Part shown: piece by piece, positions 37,107 through 46,889 of the stretch | Layout of the letters: each line of letters opens with the position of its first letter | Position numbering within the stretch: the first letter of the stretch is position 1 | Assembly: GCF_002019635.1 (NCBI RefSeq) | Contig: NZ_KV917372.1 | Span: forward strand, 1,922,001-1,986,000 | Length of the DNA: 64,000 bases | DNA from: Metabacillus halosaccharovorans | GTDB taxonomy: Bacteria; Bacillota; Bacilli; Bacillales; Bacillaceae | Direction: 5' to 3' | Translations under genes and position numbers: made by a program | Notes under the pieces: model-generated | The model's database searches: none | The model's input: the letters and a program-made list of their open reading frames with translations, nothing else | What the model was told of the DNA's origin: nothing

Positions 37107-38579
37107 TTATGATAAGACCTTCGTTATTCTTAAAGCCATATACGGTTTACCAGGCAAGTTAATACGACTCTCATCTGTATACAAACCTTCTAAAGGTGTA
37201 ATAGACATTTCCCAGGTATCAATTAACTCAACTTTATATTGATTACCTTTCGGGAGCGGCAATCGTTTAAACGAAGGCCTGCTTTGTCCGAAATAAGCTA
37301 AGATATATTCATCATCAACGATTCCCGCAGAAACATCCCAGCTAAAATCAATAGGAGTTAGTCTTTTCGCAGGACCTTCTTCTACTATATTTCTTAAGAA
37401 GGCGATCCTTTCCGGACTTTCTCCATGAAGTTCCCCACCATGAGACCACCAGATAATTCCTTCCGGATGCATATATGTTTCGCCATGTGTCACATATCCT
37501 CCACTACACACACCATCCCAAAATAGCTCAACCATTTTTTCACCTGTAATATTTCCCCATCCATGGTTGATGTCCCCTTCATAACGACATTCATCATTAA
37601 TGATCGGTTTCCGGAAGGTTTCACGCCACTCTTTAATAAAGAACATATCAGGATGCTGGATACTTGCATGAGTGACCCATGGCTTATTATGATCATACCA
37701 ATGGTTATTATTACGATAGTGAATGGTCGGGTGATGCCAGTTATGAATGGATCTTAAATGCTGTGCCGGATCTTTTTCCTGCACAAGTTTAAAGAAACGG
37801 TCCCAATCGTCCATTTTTTTACTTTTCATTAAATCAAATTCATTTGCAAATGACCACCAGATGTTACGGAAAGATGCTAATCGTGCTACTAAATAAGTTA
37901 AATATCGATCATCTGCTTCTTTTCCCATGTCTGAAAAGCCCCATCTATCATACGGATGGAAAATGATTAAATCTGTTTCAATCCCCATATTACACAAGTC
38001 ATCAATCTGTTTTTCTAATTTATGGAAAAAACTAAGGTTAAATAGTGTATAGTCGAAACCTTCCTCCTTAGAACCTGCAAAAGCAAACTCTACTGGTTCA
38101 TGAAGGTTATAATCATAATGCTTTGGAAATACACACATACGAATCTTATTAAATGGAGCATTTTTTAATGATTCTAATGTTTGATTTTCAAGCTCTTCTC
38201 CTTGATGATTCCATACATAGGCAGTTGTACCAAATGGGTAAAACGGTGTTCCATCTGCATACTGAAAATGAGTTTGATCTGATACTTGTACGGGTCCGTG
38301 ATTATTTTCCCCGGGAGTAGTACTTGTAAAAGATCCCGTTATCCCATTTAATGAAGAATTGTTACTATATGTAGTAAACGTCCATTCTCCTTCTGTATCA
38401 GGCATAAATCGTATCTTATATTTTCCGTTTCCATCATAAAATCCATCTGCTGTAACCGCTCTATTACCGATACTAAATGTCGCTCTTAATTTAATGTCTA
38501 TGAACGGATTTCCATTATCAGGTCCATCTAGTTCAACTTCAAAGCGATCCCAACACTCAACACTCTTCTGTTTATCCAT
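37107..38579 (-). CDS. DUF5060/DUF4038-type glycoside hydrolase-like protein
   Basis: 490 residues, start MDKQKS at 38579 with GGAGGGG ahead. The N-terminal beta-sandwich (WDRFEVELDGPDNGNPFIDI ... GFYDGNGKYKIRFMPDTEGEW, about 6-85) matches DUF5060. A TIM-barrel of the DUF4038 kind follows (FYPFGTTAYVWNHQ, NKIRMCVFPKHYDYN, IIFHPYDRWGFSDMG, WWSFANEFDLM, KPIINDECRYEGD), and a C-terminal beta domain ends in LPGKPYMALRIT. Glu in ANEF and Glu in NDECRYEG are the likely acid/base pair of a GH-A-type barrel. No signal peptide. Last gene after the binding protein; probably hydrolyses the imported glycoside. A tiny piece of a second copy is at 56821-56880. Confidence 0.85.
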   Translation of the reverse strand: MDKQKSVECWDRFEVELDGPDNGNPFIDIKLRATFSIGNRAVTADGFYDGNGKYKIRFMPDTEGEWTFTTYSNNSSLNGITGSFTSTTPGENNHGPVQVSDQTHFQYADGTPFYPFGTTAYVWNHQGEELENQTLESLKNAPFNKIRMCVFPKHYDYNLHEPVEFAFAGSKEEGFDYTLFNLSFFHKLEKQIDDLCNMGIETDLIIFHPYDRWGFSDMGKEADDRYLTYLVARLASFRNIWWSFANEFDLMKSKKMDDWDRFFKLVQEKDPAQHLRSIHNWHHPTIHYRNNNHWYDHNKPWVTHASIQHPDMFFIKEWRETFRKPIINDECRYEGDINHGWGNITGEKMVELFWDGVCSGGYVTHGETYMHPEGIIWWSHGGELHGESPERIAFLRNIVEEGPAKRLTPIDFSWDVSAGIVDDEYILAYFGQSRPSFKRLPLPKGNQYKVELIDTWEMSITPLEGLYTDESRINLPGKPYMALRITKVLS

Positions 38580-38625
38580 CTTTACATTTCCCCTCCAGAT
38601 TGATATTGTAAAGTACTTGTAAAAT

Positions 38626-38664
38626 GAAAAGGAACAGGCACTAGTTAAGTGATTGTTCCTTTTC
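38626..38664 (-). terminator. Stem-loop terminator between binding-protein and glycosidase genes
   Basis: GAAAAGGAACA (38626-38636) / TGTTCCTTTTC (38654-38664) with extra pairing in the loop; T-rich on the minus-strand 3' side. Expected to be leaky, giving more binding protein than glycosidase. Confidence 0.65.
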
Positions 38665-38680
38665 CATTTCAAAAAATTAA

Positions 38681-39946
38681 CTATTTAACCCCTTCTGCTG
38701 ATTTTTGTAAAAATTCGGCAGCTTCTTTTGGTGTAAACTCACCTGTTATTACATTATCTTGAGCTTCAAAAAACTTAACTACTAGATCCTGAGGTAATGC
38801 TTGGTCAGTAATGACAAATGCTCCCTCATTAAGAGAGTCTACAAGTGTAGGTACATTAGGAAACTCTTCCGGAATTTCTACTCCAGCTGCCGCTACAGGA
38901 AAATCATAATTATCTTTATACTTTTCGATTACTTCTTTAGATGTTGCGTATAAAGCAAACTCTACTGCCGCATCTTGTACTTCTTTCGATGCATGACCAT
39001 TTATTTGGAGCATCTCAACAAAACTAGAAACCCTTTGAGGTTCTTGATCAGTTGGGAACGGAAATACACCTATATTCTCTAAAGGAAACTCATCCTCTGT
39101 TGCAGTAGTATCAAACCAAGGTCCTTCTAATAGCATTGCAGCATCTCCACTATAGAATGGCATCTTAGCTTCATTAGGATCTGCTGTAATAAATCCTGTC
39201 GGGAAATATCCTTTTCCTTCCCACTCTTTTAATTTTGCGTAAGTTTCTTCAACAGCTGGGTTATCCCAGGATTGTTCTAAGCTAATTAACTGATCTTTTA
39301 ACTCAGGCCCTGCATAATGCTCTAGAACTGCTTCAGTAAATCTCATTGTATGCCATCCGAATTTTCCTCCAACTGAAACAGGAGTAATATTATTATCTTT
39401 TAACTTCGCCATAACTGCTTCAAACTCGTCAAACGTTTTTGGTACTTCAATACCTTGTTCTTCAAAAATATCTTTTCTATAGAAAATACCTAAGCCTGCA
39501 AGTTTTGTAGGTACCCCGGTAATTTTCTCTTCAAACTTTGTTAATTCAAGTGCAGTCTCTAAATATAATTCATTCCATTTTCCTTGCTCAGCATGTTCTG
39601 TTAAATCAAGTGTCAACCCGTTTTCCGGATAGAATGAACCTAATGTTCCTCCCCAGTTAAACCAGACATCAGGCATTGTATCAGAAGAAGCGGCAACTTT
39701 TAACCCCTCCTTATGAGCATCAACTGTTCTAGTCGAATAACTGATGTCAATTTCAGGATGCTCTTTTTCAAAATCCTCAATAACTGGTTCATATATACGT
39801 TTCTGAGTATCAAGACCCCAAAATTCAACCGTAATTTTGTCCTCTGATTCACTACTATTAGCGCTTTCATTCCCTTTTGAGCTACATGCACTTAAGATTG
39901 ATAAAACTAACACTGTGATCATTGTAATTGAAAACAATCTTTTCAT
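38681..39946 (-). CDS. Sugar ABC solute-binding lipoprotein (family 1)
   Basis: 421-residue extracellular binding lipoprotein; lipobox LSAC (Cys at about 21) then a Ser/Asn-rich linker and the type-1 fold (ITVEFWGLDTQKRIYEPVIE, MPDVWFNWGGTLGS, GIFYRKDIFEEQGIEVPKTF, AAMLLEGPWFDTTATEDEFP). GGGGAGA precedes the ATG. Third gene of a MalF/MalG-like importer set (41828 to 38681), whose spacing of 110 bp from the permease is normal. Substrate probably a plant-derived oligosaccharide handled by the glycosidase that follows. Confidence 0.93.
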   Translation of the reverse strand: MKRLFSITMITVLVLSILSACSSKGNESANSSESEDKITVEFWGLDTQKRIYEPVIEDFEKEHPEIDISYSTRTVDAHKEGLKVAASSDTMPDVWFNWGGTLGSFYPENGLTLDLTEHAEQGKWNELYLETALELTKFEEKITGVPTKLAGLGIFYRKDIFEEQGIEVPKTFDEFEAVMAKLKDNNITPVSVGGKFGWHTMRFTEAVLEHYAGPELKDQLISLEQSWDNPAVEETYAKLKEWEGKGYFPTGFITADPNEAKMPFYSGDAAMLLEGPWFDTTATEDEFPLENIGVFPFPTDQEPQRVSSFVEMLQINGHASKEVQDAAVEFALYATSKEVIEKYKDNYDFPVAAAGVEIPEEFPNVPTLVDSLNEGAFVITDQALPQDLVVKFFEAQDNVITGEFTPKEAAEFLQKSAEGVK

Positions 39947-40056
39947 TTGGATCTCCCCTTGTTTGTTTAATGAAAAATATTTTTCTCTCTTAAAACTTGT
40001 ATATTAAAAGTAATAGAACATAAAATTTAAATCATTGTATTCTATTACCATCAATC

Positions 40057-40884
40057 CTAACCTTTTACTGCTCCACCAAAACCATTCACAAAATGTTTCT
40101 GGAAGATAAGATAGACAAGAAGAACAGGTAAAACCGATAATAGAACACCTGACATCATTAGCGGATAATTTGTAGAATACTCGCCTTTGAATGACATGAT
40201 TCCTGTTGTAATTGTTTTAAGTTCATCCGATGTCAAGAAAATTTGAGCTAACAGAAATTCATTCCATGTTGCCAAAAAGTCTAAAATGACTAGAGTTGAA
40301 ATGGCTGGTAATGCTACTGGTAAAATAATTCTCAGGAATAAAAAGAGGTCACTGCACCCATCTATTCTAGCTGCCTCATCTAATTCATTAGGAATTCCTT
40401 TAAAAAATCCATATAAAATTAAAGTTGCCATTGGTATACCAAAGCCTATATAGATAAAGATTAATCCAACGTGTGTATCCATTAGATTCACCTTATTTAA
40501 CATAATAACCAACGGGACTAAACAAGCCTGAAATGGGATTGTCATTCCTAAGATAATAAACAAATAGACGGGTTTTTCCCATTTAAAGTTAAGACGAGTT
40601 AGACCAAACGCCGCTAACGCAGCCACAAAAATACCTAGTGGAACTTTAATGACGGAGATGATCAGACTATTCTTCATATACATCCCTAAATTTCCTTCTT
40701 TCCAAGCTTCCACAAAATTTCCCCATTGAAATTCTTCCGGCAGGGCATACAGTGGATTCCCGAATAAATCGCCATTGGATTTTAGTGAAGTTAAGAATAG
40801 AAAGAACACGGGTATTAACCAGACCAAAGCAAACGAAGTAATAAAGATATAAAATAACAACCTAGACGGTTTCAACTTTTTCAC
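40057..40884 (-). CDS. Sugar ABC transporter permease (MalG/LacG type)
   Basis: 275 residues, six membrane spans, EAA loop LDEAARIDGCSDLFLFLRIILP and C-terminal NGFGGAVKG. The start GTG at 40884 lies eight bases after the upstream permease stop with GAGGGAG immediately before it; a TTG at 40875 has better spacing and cannot be excluded. Partner of the 40893-41828 permease. Confidence 0.93.
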   Translation of the reverse strand: MKKLKPSRLLFYIFITSFALVWLIPVFFLFLTSLKSNGDLFGNPLYALPEEFQWGNFVEAWKEGNLGMYMKNSLIISVIKVPLGIFVAALAAFGLTRLNFKWEKPVYLFIILGMTIPFQACLVPLVIMLNKVNLMDTHVGLIFIYIGFGIPMATLILYGFFKGIPNELDEAARIDGCSDLFLFLRIILPVALPAISTLVILDFLATWNEFLLAQIFLTSDELKTITTGIMSFKGEYSTNYPLMMSGVLLSVLPVLLVYLIFQKHFVNGFGGAVKG

Positions 40885-40892
40885 ACTCCCTC

Positions 40893-41828
40893 TTAAACAT
40901 GTGATTTTTTACCTTGCCATAAAATATATGGTACAGCTATGATCATAACCAGGAATAATAGAATCATAGATATAGCAGAACCAGTTCCAACATTATTTAA
41001 CGTAAATCCTTGATAATACATCCATGAAGCTAAAACTTGTGTACTATGTGACGGTCCACCACCAGTCATCGCATAAATGATGTCAAACACTCTCATTGAA
41101 TAAAATAACGTTGTAGCAAAAACAATAATAAATGTTTCTCGCAAAAGCGGTAATGTGATATTGTAAAATGCTTGAAAACTATTTGCTCCATCTACTTTTG
41201 CTGCTTCAAACGGCTCTTTCGACATTGATTGTAATCCTGCTAAGAAAATAACCATTGAACTTCCTACATGTTGCCATGTCGCAGCAATAAATACGGCATA
41301 TAAAGCAATTTTTGGATCCGCTAACCATGGAATGCTATCAATTCCTACCTTATTAAGTAATTCATTTAGCAACCCCATATTTGGGTGATAAATCCATACC
41401 CAGATGATCGCAACAACGATATTTGATAGAATAAATGGAAAATAGAAAACAGCTCTAAACAACGCTCTACCTTTAAAACTTTTATTTAGCATTAATGCTA
41501 GTAAAAGTGCAAATCCCATACTAAAAACTAATGACAAGACAGTCCAGATAACATTATTTTTCAACCCTTTTAAAAATACGGTGTCATTTGTAAATAAGTT
41601 AATATAATTACCGAAACCTACAAAGATTTTCTCAACAGAAACACCATTCCATTCAAAGAGACTAAGATAAAAAGTATAAAATGTAGGTATTACGATAACA
41701 GTTATATAAATAATTAGAGCCGGAAGCATATACAATATCGGCTTCAAAGTCCGTTTTAATTCCGTCTTTCTTACTATTTTTTGTGGACTTGAAATAGGTA
41801 CACTTTTTTCTATTACTTCTTGTTTCAT
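40893..41828 (-). CDS. Sugar ABC transporter permease (MalF/LacF type)
   Basis: 311 residues, Lys-rich N-terminus of about 25 residues then six spans; EAA loop PFEAAKVDGANSFQAFYNIT followed by LPLLRET; FDIIYAMTGGGPSHSTQVLA is the typical MalF-side motif. AGGAGGGG precedes the ATG. First gene of its importer, about 260 bp downstream of the YesN-like gene 42088, with a cre-like site and terminator between. Confidence 0.95.
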   Translation of the reverse strand: MKQEVIEKSVPISSPQKIVRKTELKRTLKPILYMLPALIIYITVIVIPTFYTFYLSLFEWNGVSVEKIFVGFGNYINLFTNDTVFLKGLKNNVIWTVLSLVFSMGFALLLALMLNKSFKGRALFRAVFYFPFILSNIVVAIIWVWIYHPNMGLLNELLNKVGIDSIPWLADPKIALYAVFIAATWQHVGSSMVIFLAGLQSMSKEPFEAAKVDGANSFQAFYNITLPLLRETFIIVFATTLFYSMRVFDIIYAMTGGGPSHSTQVLASWMYYQGFTLNNVGTGSAISMILLFLVMIIAVPYILWQGKKSHV

Positions 41829-42006
41829 CAGATCCCCTCCTATTAAAAGCAGTCTAAATACAACTTACCAGGTCCTTTGTCACTTAAATTTTTATATCTT
41901 TTTTAATTCGAAACAACCATATACTGTTTACGCTTTCATTATCCTATAGTTTATTTTTGATTAATAGGAGGTGAATGTGATATATCTTGTGTTTTTACAA
42001 CTAATT

Positions 42007-42020
42007 TAAAAGCGCTTTCA
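42007..42020. promoter_or_regulatory. cre site candidate upstream of the ABC importer
   Basis: On the minus strand TGAAAGCGCTTTTA, one mismatch to TGWAANCGNTNWCA. About 180 bp upstream of the 41828 permease start, just after the regulator terminator. Confidence 0.5.
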
Positions 42021-42041
42021 AAAACTTCTTTAATGAACAAC

Positions 42042-42083
42042 AAAAAAAGAATGATCAACGATAACTTATTGACCATTCTTTTT
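42042..42083. terminator. Terminator after the third YesN gene
   Basis: AAAAAAGAATGaTCAA pairs with TTGAcCATTCTTTTT around a 10-nt loop; a T-run on the minus side ends the 42088 transcript four bases past the stop. Confidence 0.75.
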
Positions 42084-42087
42084 CATA

Positions 42088-43338
42088 TTAAGATCTCATT
42101 TTATATTCCTGTGGTGTTATTCCTACAGATTTTTTAAACACATGAGTAAAATGAGCTGGGTCATTATAACCGACTTGTTCGCAAACTTCGTAAATTTTTA
42201 ATGCAGGGTTCCTCAACAATTCCTTAGCTTTTTCAATACGCAGATTGATGAGATAGCTGGAAAAACTCTCGCCTGTTTCCTGTTTAAAAATTCTCCCAAG
42301 ATAAGTTGGATTCAAATAAACTTCTTCTGCTAATAATTTTAAGGTTAAATCCTCGAAGAGATAGGTTCTCATCTTCTCAAGTATAATTTCAATAACACGA
42401 CGGTTCTTTTTTCCTTCATATTTTTTTTCAAGTTGTTTAACTTTATCTGTATTTTGCTCGATATCTCCATAAAAGCTAATAGTAGAAACATTATTTTTTC
42501 TTGCTTCTTCCATGGCATACATACTTTCTTTATAACGGAAATGAAGTTCTGTTAAATTACTGCATGGAAAGCCAAATCCTATTAATAACTCAAATTTTAA
42601 CAGTGCACGAATTAGTTCATAAAGACGGCTCAATATTTCCTTATAAACCAGTCTTTTATCTTCACTATCATTAAAGAAAACAATAACAGCAATATGTTGT
42701 TCCTGAACAATGACATACGCTTTCCCAAAAGTAAGGAACCATTCCTCAATAATATTCTTAATTGCTGAATATGCATTAATCTCCACCCAACCCGCTTGAA
42801 GTGCGCTAGCTTCTTTTATACAACAGGTGAAGATCAATATTTCATTAAATCTAGGTATTAATTCATCATCATAAAGTGGGATAGGTAAACCAAAAAGTAG
42901 ATCGTCTAACCGTTTTTCTAGTATATCTCTTTCTCGTTTCTTTCTTAATCTATTTACATATTTCTCTTTCAAAATACAGTCTTCGATTTTTTCAATTGAT
43001 TCAAAAAGAGATTCAAAGGAACTGGGTTTTAAAAGATAATCAACTACTCCACACCTGAGAGCTTGCTGAGCATATCCAAAATCCTTGTATCCAGTTAATA
43101 GGATTACTTTTATATTAGAGAAATTCTCTTCAATATATTTACTTAATCCCAAACCGTCTACTGCAGGCATGCGAATGTCAGATATGACCAAATCAACTTC
43201 ATGCTTCTGTAGAATCGTAATGGCTTCTTCACCATCTTCAACAGCCGCTACTATCTCCCAGCTACTTTTTGCATCTTGAATCATTTCTTTAAGCGTCCGT
43301 AAGGCGAATGGTTCATCATCTACGAGCAATATTTTCAT
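42088..43338 (-). CDS. YesN-like AraC-type response regulator (short form)
   Basis: 416 residues: receiver domain (LLVDDEPFA; phospho-Asp in DLVISDIRMPAVDG; LLKPSSF) and a C-terminal AraC pair (LKLLAEEVYLNPTYLGRIFK, IYEVCEQVGYNDPAHFTHVF). It is some 100-125 residues shorter than the other two regulators in the window; the difference lies in the middle region, so the DNA-binding and receiver parts are whole. AGGAGGGG precedes the ATG, 20 bp after the kinase stop. Likely target: the ABC importer downstream. Confidence 0.93.
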   Translation of the reverse strand: MKILLVDDEPFALRTLKEMIQDAKSSWEIVAAVEDGEEAITILQKHEVDLVISDIRMPAVDGLGLSKYIEENFSNIKVILLTGYKDFGYAQQALRCGVVDYLLKPSSFESLFESIEKIEDCILKEKYVNRLRKKRERDILEKRLDDLLFGLPIPLYDDELIPRFNEILIFTCCIKEASALQAGWVEINAYSAIKNIIEEWFLTFGKAYVIVQEQHIAVIVFFNDSEDKRLVYKEILSRLYELIRALLKFELLIGFGFPCSNLTELHFRYKESMYAMEEARKNNVSTISFYGDIEQNTDKVKQLEKKYEGKKNRRVIEIILEKMRTYLFEDLTLKLLAEEVYLNPTYLGRIFKQETGESFSSYLINLRIEKAKELLRNPALKIYEVCEQVGYNDPAHFTHVFKKSVGITPQEYKMRS

Positions 43339-43358
43339 CTTACCCCTCCTCTGTTATC

Positions 43359-45119
43359 TCATTGTAGAAAAGGAATTACGAGCTGAACTTTAAGTCCTCC
43401 CAAAGAGCTAGAACTTAATTCAAGTTCATACTGATTACCATATATCAATTTGACCCGATGATGCAGGTTGGAAAGTCCAATTCCTGAATGCATCATTTTA
43501 TCGGTCTCAGATTCTAGATCTTCATTGTATTTCAAAGCATTTTCCATTTCTTCTTCGTTCATACCTTTTCCATTATCCTCTACAATGAATTTAACCATGT
43601 TGTCTTCCTTTGTAATGGAAATATTAATTAACCAATACTTTCTTTTTATACTCTCTAATCCATGGGTAATCGCATTTTCTACTAGGGGCTGTAGTAACAG
43701 CTTCATTACTGGAAATTCGAGAAGTTCTTCTTCCACATTCATCTTAATTTGCAGTTTATCTTCATAGCGATAACGTTGTAGTTCAATATAATGGTTTAAT
43801 TGCTTTAAATCTTCCTTTAGCCGTACAAATTCAGATCCAGGTTGGATACTATACCGCAGAAGTTCGCTTAATGACAATACCATCTCTGCAAGCTTGTTTT
43901 CCTTTTCACTTATTGCATAATAATAAATGGTATTGAGTGAATTGTATAAAAAATGAGGTTGAAATTGAGCTTTCATTGCGATTAGTTGTGCCTGTTTTTC
44001 TCTTATTTGTTTAAAAGACAAAATCCTTATTGTTTCTTCTAAATTTTCGATCATATGATTAAAGCTATCGTAAAGGACAGTAACCTCTCTATTATTCATT
44101 GTTCCTGTATAGGGTTTTAATTTTCCTCTTTTTAGATTAGACATGCGGGAAGCTAAATCTCTTATCGGCCTCGATAATGACCATGAGAAGAAGGAAGAAA
44201 ATAATAAAGAAGCAATAATTCCAAGAATCACGATAAAAAACGTACTATTTTTCATTCCTTTTAAATCCATTACGGCTTCTTCAACATCTATATAAGTAAC
44301 TACTGTCCAGTTACTATAGTTTGATGTGTAAGATGAGATATACACCGAATTTCCATCTATTTCCTCCTGTGTGATATTTCCATTATTTTTACTATCGTGA
44401 ACCTCTCCCAGGAAAGGACCGTCTATAATTTGGCCAAACTCACCTGAGTCAGTTGAGTACAATATACGTCCCGTTGAGTCAATAACCTGAACCTTATTAG
44501 AAGGATTTGCAAGGAAATTTCCAACAACATCCTCCGTAGCTTCAACTGGAATTACTGTTAGCATATAACCAATATTTTGAGATGGATGAGAATAATCTTT
44601 AATCTCTCTTACACCTAAAATGCCATGAATCAAATCCTCCGTTTCTATGTCATATAACATATTATTCGTTGTCCAGAACATCCCTCCAGCTGAATCAAGG
44701 AATGGATACCAATCCATCTGTTTAATATGAAATGGATGGTAGAATCCTCCTTCCCCTTGGTTGCCAACGAGTTCTACCAAAAATTCATTTCCAAGATAGG
44801 CCTGTTCATGCGTAATCACTTTTTGAACATTATAATCACGAACTTCTCGACCAAGTGGTTTTTCATTTATATTCTTTAAATATTCCTGCGTATCAGAATG
44901 TAAGGCAATCCTTAGCGAAAGACGGTCATATTCCTCTAGCATACGATCTATTTTCCCACTCATTTGAATAACCGACTCTAGTAAGTATTGTGATGTTTTA
45001 TTAACTACCACCTTAGAGGAAAACCGATAAGAAAAATAACTACTTATTGAGATGGTTATAATCATGATAATAGAAAATCCAATAATCATTTGTAATAATA
45101 TAGTAGGTTTTTGTTTCAT
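43359..45119 (-). CDS. YesM-like sensor histidine kinase
   Basis: 586 residues from ATG 45119 (MKQKPTIL), chosen because GGAGGAG lies right ahead. TM1 (about 8-30), extracellular sensor (to about 270), TM2 (about 274-296), HAMP (LSRPIRDLASRMSNLKRGKL), His-box MKAQFQPHFLYNSLNTIYYY (with FQP where the others have INP), ATPase motifs LLLQPLVENAITHGLE, DNGKGMN and GIGLSNLHHRV. Partner of 42088; adjacent to the DUF1593 gene. Confidence 0.93.
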   Translation of the reverse strand: MKQKPTILLQMIIGFSIIMIITISISSYFSYRFSSKVVVNKTSQYLLESVIQMSGKIDRMLEEYDRLSLRIALHSDTQEYLKNINEKPLGREVRDYNVQKVITHEQAYLGNEFLVELVGNQGEGGFYHPFHIKQMDWYPFLDSAGGMFWTTNNMLYDIETEDLIHGILGVREIKDYSHPSQNIGYMLTVIPVEATEDVVGNFLANPSNKVQVIDSTGRILYSTDSGEFGQIIDGPFLGEVHDSKNNGNITQEEIDGNSVYISSYTSNYSNWTVVTYIDVEEAVMDLKGMKNSTFFIVILGIIASLLFSSFFSWSLSRPIRDLASRMSNLKRGKLKPYTGTMNNREVTVLYDSFNHMIENLEETIRILSFKQIREKQAQLIAMKAQFQPHFLYNSLNTIYYYAISEKENKLAEMVLSLSELLRYSIQPGSEFVRLKEDLKQLNHYIELQRYRYEDKLQIKMNVEEELLEFPVMKLLLQPLVENAITHGLESIKRKYWLINISITKEDNMVKFIVEDNGKGMNEEEMENALKYNEDLESETDKMMHSGIGLSNLHHRVKLIYGNQYELELSSSSLGGLKVQLVIPFLQ

Positions 45120-45157
45120 ATCGCTCCTCCAGCTGCTGCATTGAATAATATGAAAAT

Positions 45158-45192
45158 AATCCTTATCTCCCTGAAAAAGGTAGATAAGGATT
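45158..45192 (-). terminator. Terminator after the DUF1593 gene
   Basis: Fifteen-base arms (45158-45172 / 45178-45192) with a single mismatch and a five-base loop; ATTTTC follows on the minus strand. It lies 56 nt past the DUF1593 stop and separates it from the kinase gene. Confidence 0.65.
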
Positions 45193-45247
45193 AACACAAA
45201 AATGAATGCTAATTTTTAAAGTTGTAGTTATAAAAGTTCTCCGACTT

Positions 45248-46771
45248 CTATCTTGAGACAGTTAATACTACCCTCTTGTATGATGTTAAAGGTTTATCAC
45301 CATTGTCCGTTGCTTCGAGAATAAAGTGTAGCGTTTGCCCATTAACAGCATCTGTAGGTACAGTAAATTGACTTATTACCTTGATCTCATCTTTTATTAA
45401 CTTTGCAATTTCTGGTGAACCTGGAGACGGAACAACAAATGGATAGAAATTCTCCGACTTAGTATTTTGTTCTTCCCCATCGGAAATTAAGTCTATCTGT
45501 CCAGGATAAGTACCTGCTTCCTCATATTGCCACCAGTGACCTGTAAGATTATCTCCATCTGGATCCTTAACAACCGCCTTTAAGATAATGGTTTGCCCAG
45601 GTCTAACAACTGTGTTCTCCAAGCCGACTACCTCGACAACTGGATGGTGATTTGCATCCTTATATTCCGGTGTAATAGTCCACTGCATCCTAGCTGCAAA
45701 GTCTCGTTGAGCAGCTCCGAACCAACGTGAGGAAGAATAGTCTTTTGAAGCCATGCCATTAGGATCAATGTCTTTGCCGTTTCTACCTCCCCAGCCACCA
45801 AAGCTTGCATCCACATGAGCATCAAGGCCATTGTCCAGGAGATTCATGTACATCGATGTGTCACCCTCGGATATCCAGGAACCGGGCTCTTCAACCCCAC
45901 CATACCACGGTATGTAACCGAGTTCCTTAAGTTGCTCTACAGTTACACCAGCAAATCCGAAAAAGTCAGTAATATCATTCTTATGCATTTGTTTTCCATC
46001 TCCCCAAACCATATAAAGCTCTCCGAAAGGTCCGACGTTGGATATATTTTCACGCGTCCATGCAGCTGAAAGAAAATGACGGTCCTCAGGTAGAACTACT
46101 CTACGTGCGGGGTATCCCCAGATTGATGTTGCCATTTCACGAAATTCAATATCTGGCCAAATTGGACCAATATAGGATTCGTAGACTCCATCTTGATCAC
46201 CAAATGACTGGATGACTACCTTTTTGGCAATCTTTTCATAAATATTCTTCCATTGACTACTATTCTTGTATTCCTCTTCAATTGACTTCAGAGCCCTTCC
46301 GATCGTTGATTGGCCCGCTCCCGTTAACAAGTATAATTTGCCCGGCTTATCATCTAGAATCAATTCCTTGATGAGATCTGATCCTGGACTGTCCTTTGAA
46401 ATGTCTCCTGGAAATTCCACATTGCCCTCATAAATCCGGGAGCGTAACTCATCAGGGTGTGGGTAACCTTCTGCATGAACCAAAAGATTCGGATACACTT
46501 CGGCGTAGGCTTCGACAGCATCCTCCATAAAGCATGAGCCCTCATCCCATCGCCATTGAGGAATCGGTCCTATTCCAAGCTGAGAATGTTCAGACTCCCC
46601 ACTGAATAATGTACCCTTGCCGTCACCCTTCCAATGAAATCGACTACTTGAATAAATCAGTCCTTCTGTTTCAAATTGATGACTGTAGAGCAGATATCGA
46701 ATGATCGTATTAAGATCATCAAGCTCTGGGTCGTGCAAAACTACGGTACGAAGCTTCTTATCCCTAGTCAT
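45248..46771 (-). CDS. DUF1593 nucleoside-hydrolase-like protein with C-terminal Ig-like domain
   Basis: 507 residues. The N-terminal part has the nucleoside-hydrolase-like start VVLHDPELDDLNTIIRYLL (calcium-loop Asp residues), LYLLTGAGQSTIGRAL and the block from GPFGELYMVWGDGKQMHKND. The C-terminal 120 residues are a beta-sandwich (VRPGQTIILKAVVKDPDGDN) like the domain that ends Sde182-type cellulose-binding proteins. No signal peptide is visible. AGGAGAAGTG precedes the ATG. It is the second nucleoside-hydrolase-fold protein in this island and again sits beside sugar uptake genes. Substrate unknown; the family is described mostly by domain, not chemistry. Confidence 0.82.
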   Translation of the reverse strand: MTRDKKLRTVVLHDPELDDLNTIIRYLLYSHQFETEGLIYSSSRFHWKGDGKGTLFSGESEHSQLGIGPIPQWRWDEGSCFMEDAVEAYAEVYPNLLVHAEGYPHPDELRSRIYEGNVEFPGDISKDSPGSDLIKELILDDKPGKLYLLTGAGQSTIGRALKSIEEEYKNSSQWKNIYEKIAKKVVIQSFGDQDGVYESYIGPIWPDIEFREMATSIWGYPARRVVLPEDRHFLSAAWTRENISNVGPFGELYMVWGDGKQMHKNDITDFFGFAGVTVEQLKELGYIPWYGGVEEPGSWISEGDTSMYMNLLDNGLDAHVDASFGGWGGRNGKDIDPNGMASKDYSSSRWFGAAQRDFAARMQWTITPEYKDANHHPVVEVVGLENTVVRPGQTIILKAVVKDPDGDNLTGHWWQYEEAGTYPGQIDLISDGEEQNTKSENFYPFVVPSPGSPEIAKLIKDEIKVISQFTVPTDAVNGQTLHFILEATDNGDKPLTSYKRVVLTVSR

Positions 46772-46889
46772 ATTATCACTTCTCCTAAAAATAAAAGTTT
46801 TCTAATGAGTAAATATTTCAAATATTAAATAAATACAAAGTCCCCCGTCTAATATACCGAGAGACTTAAGGAACTAGCAATCTATTTTC

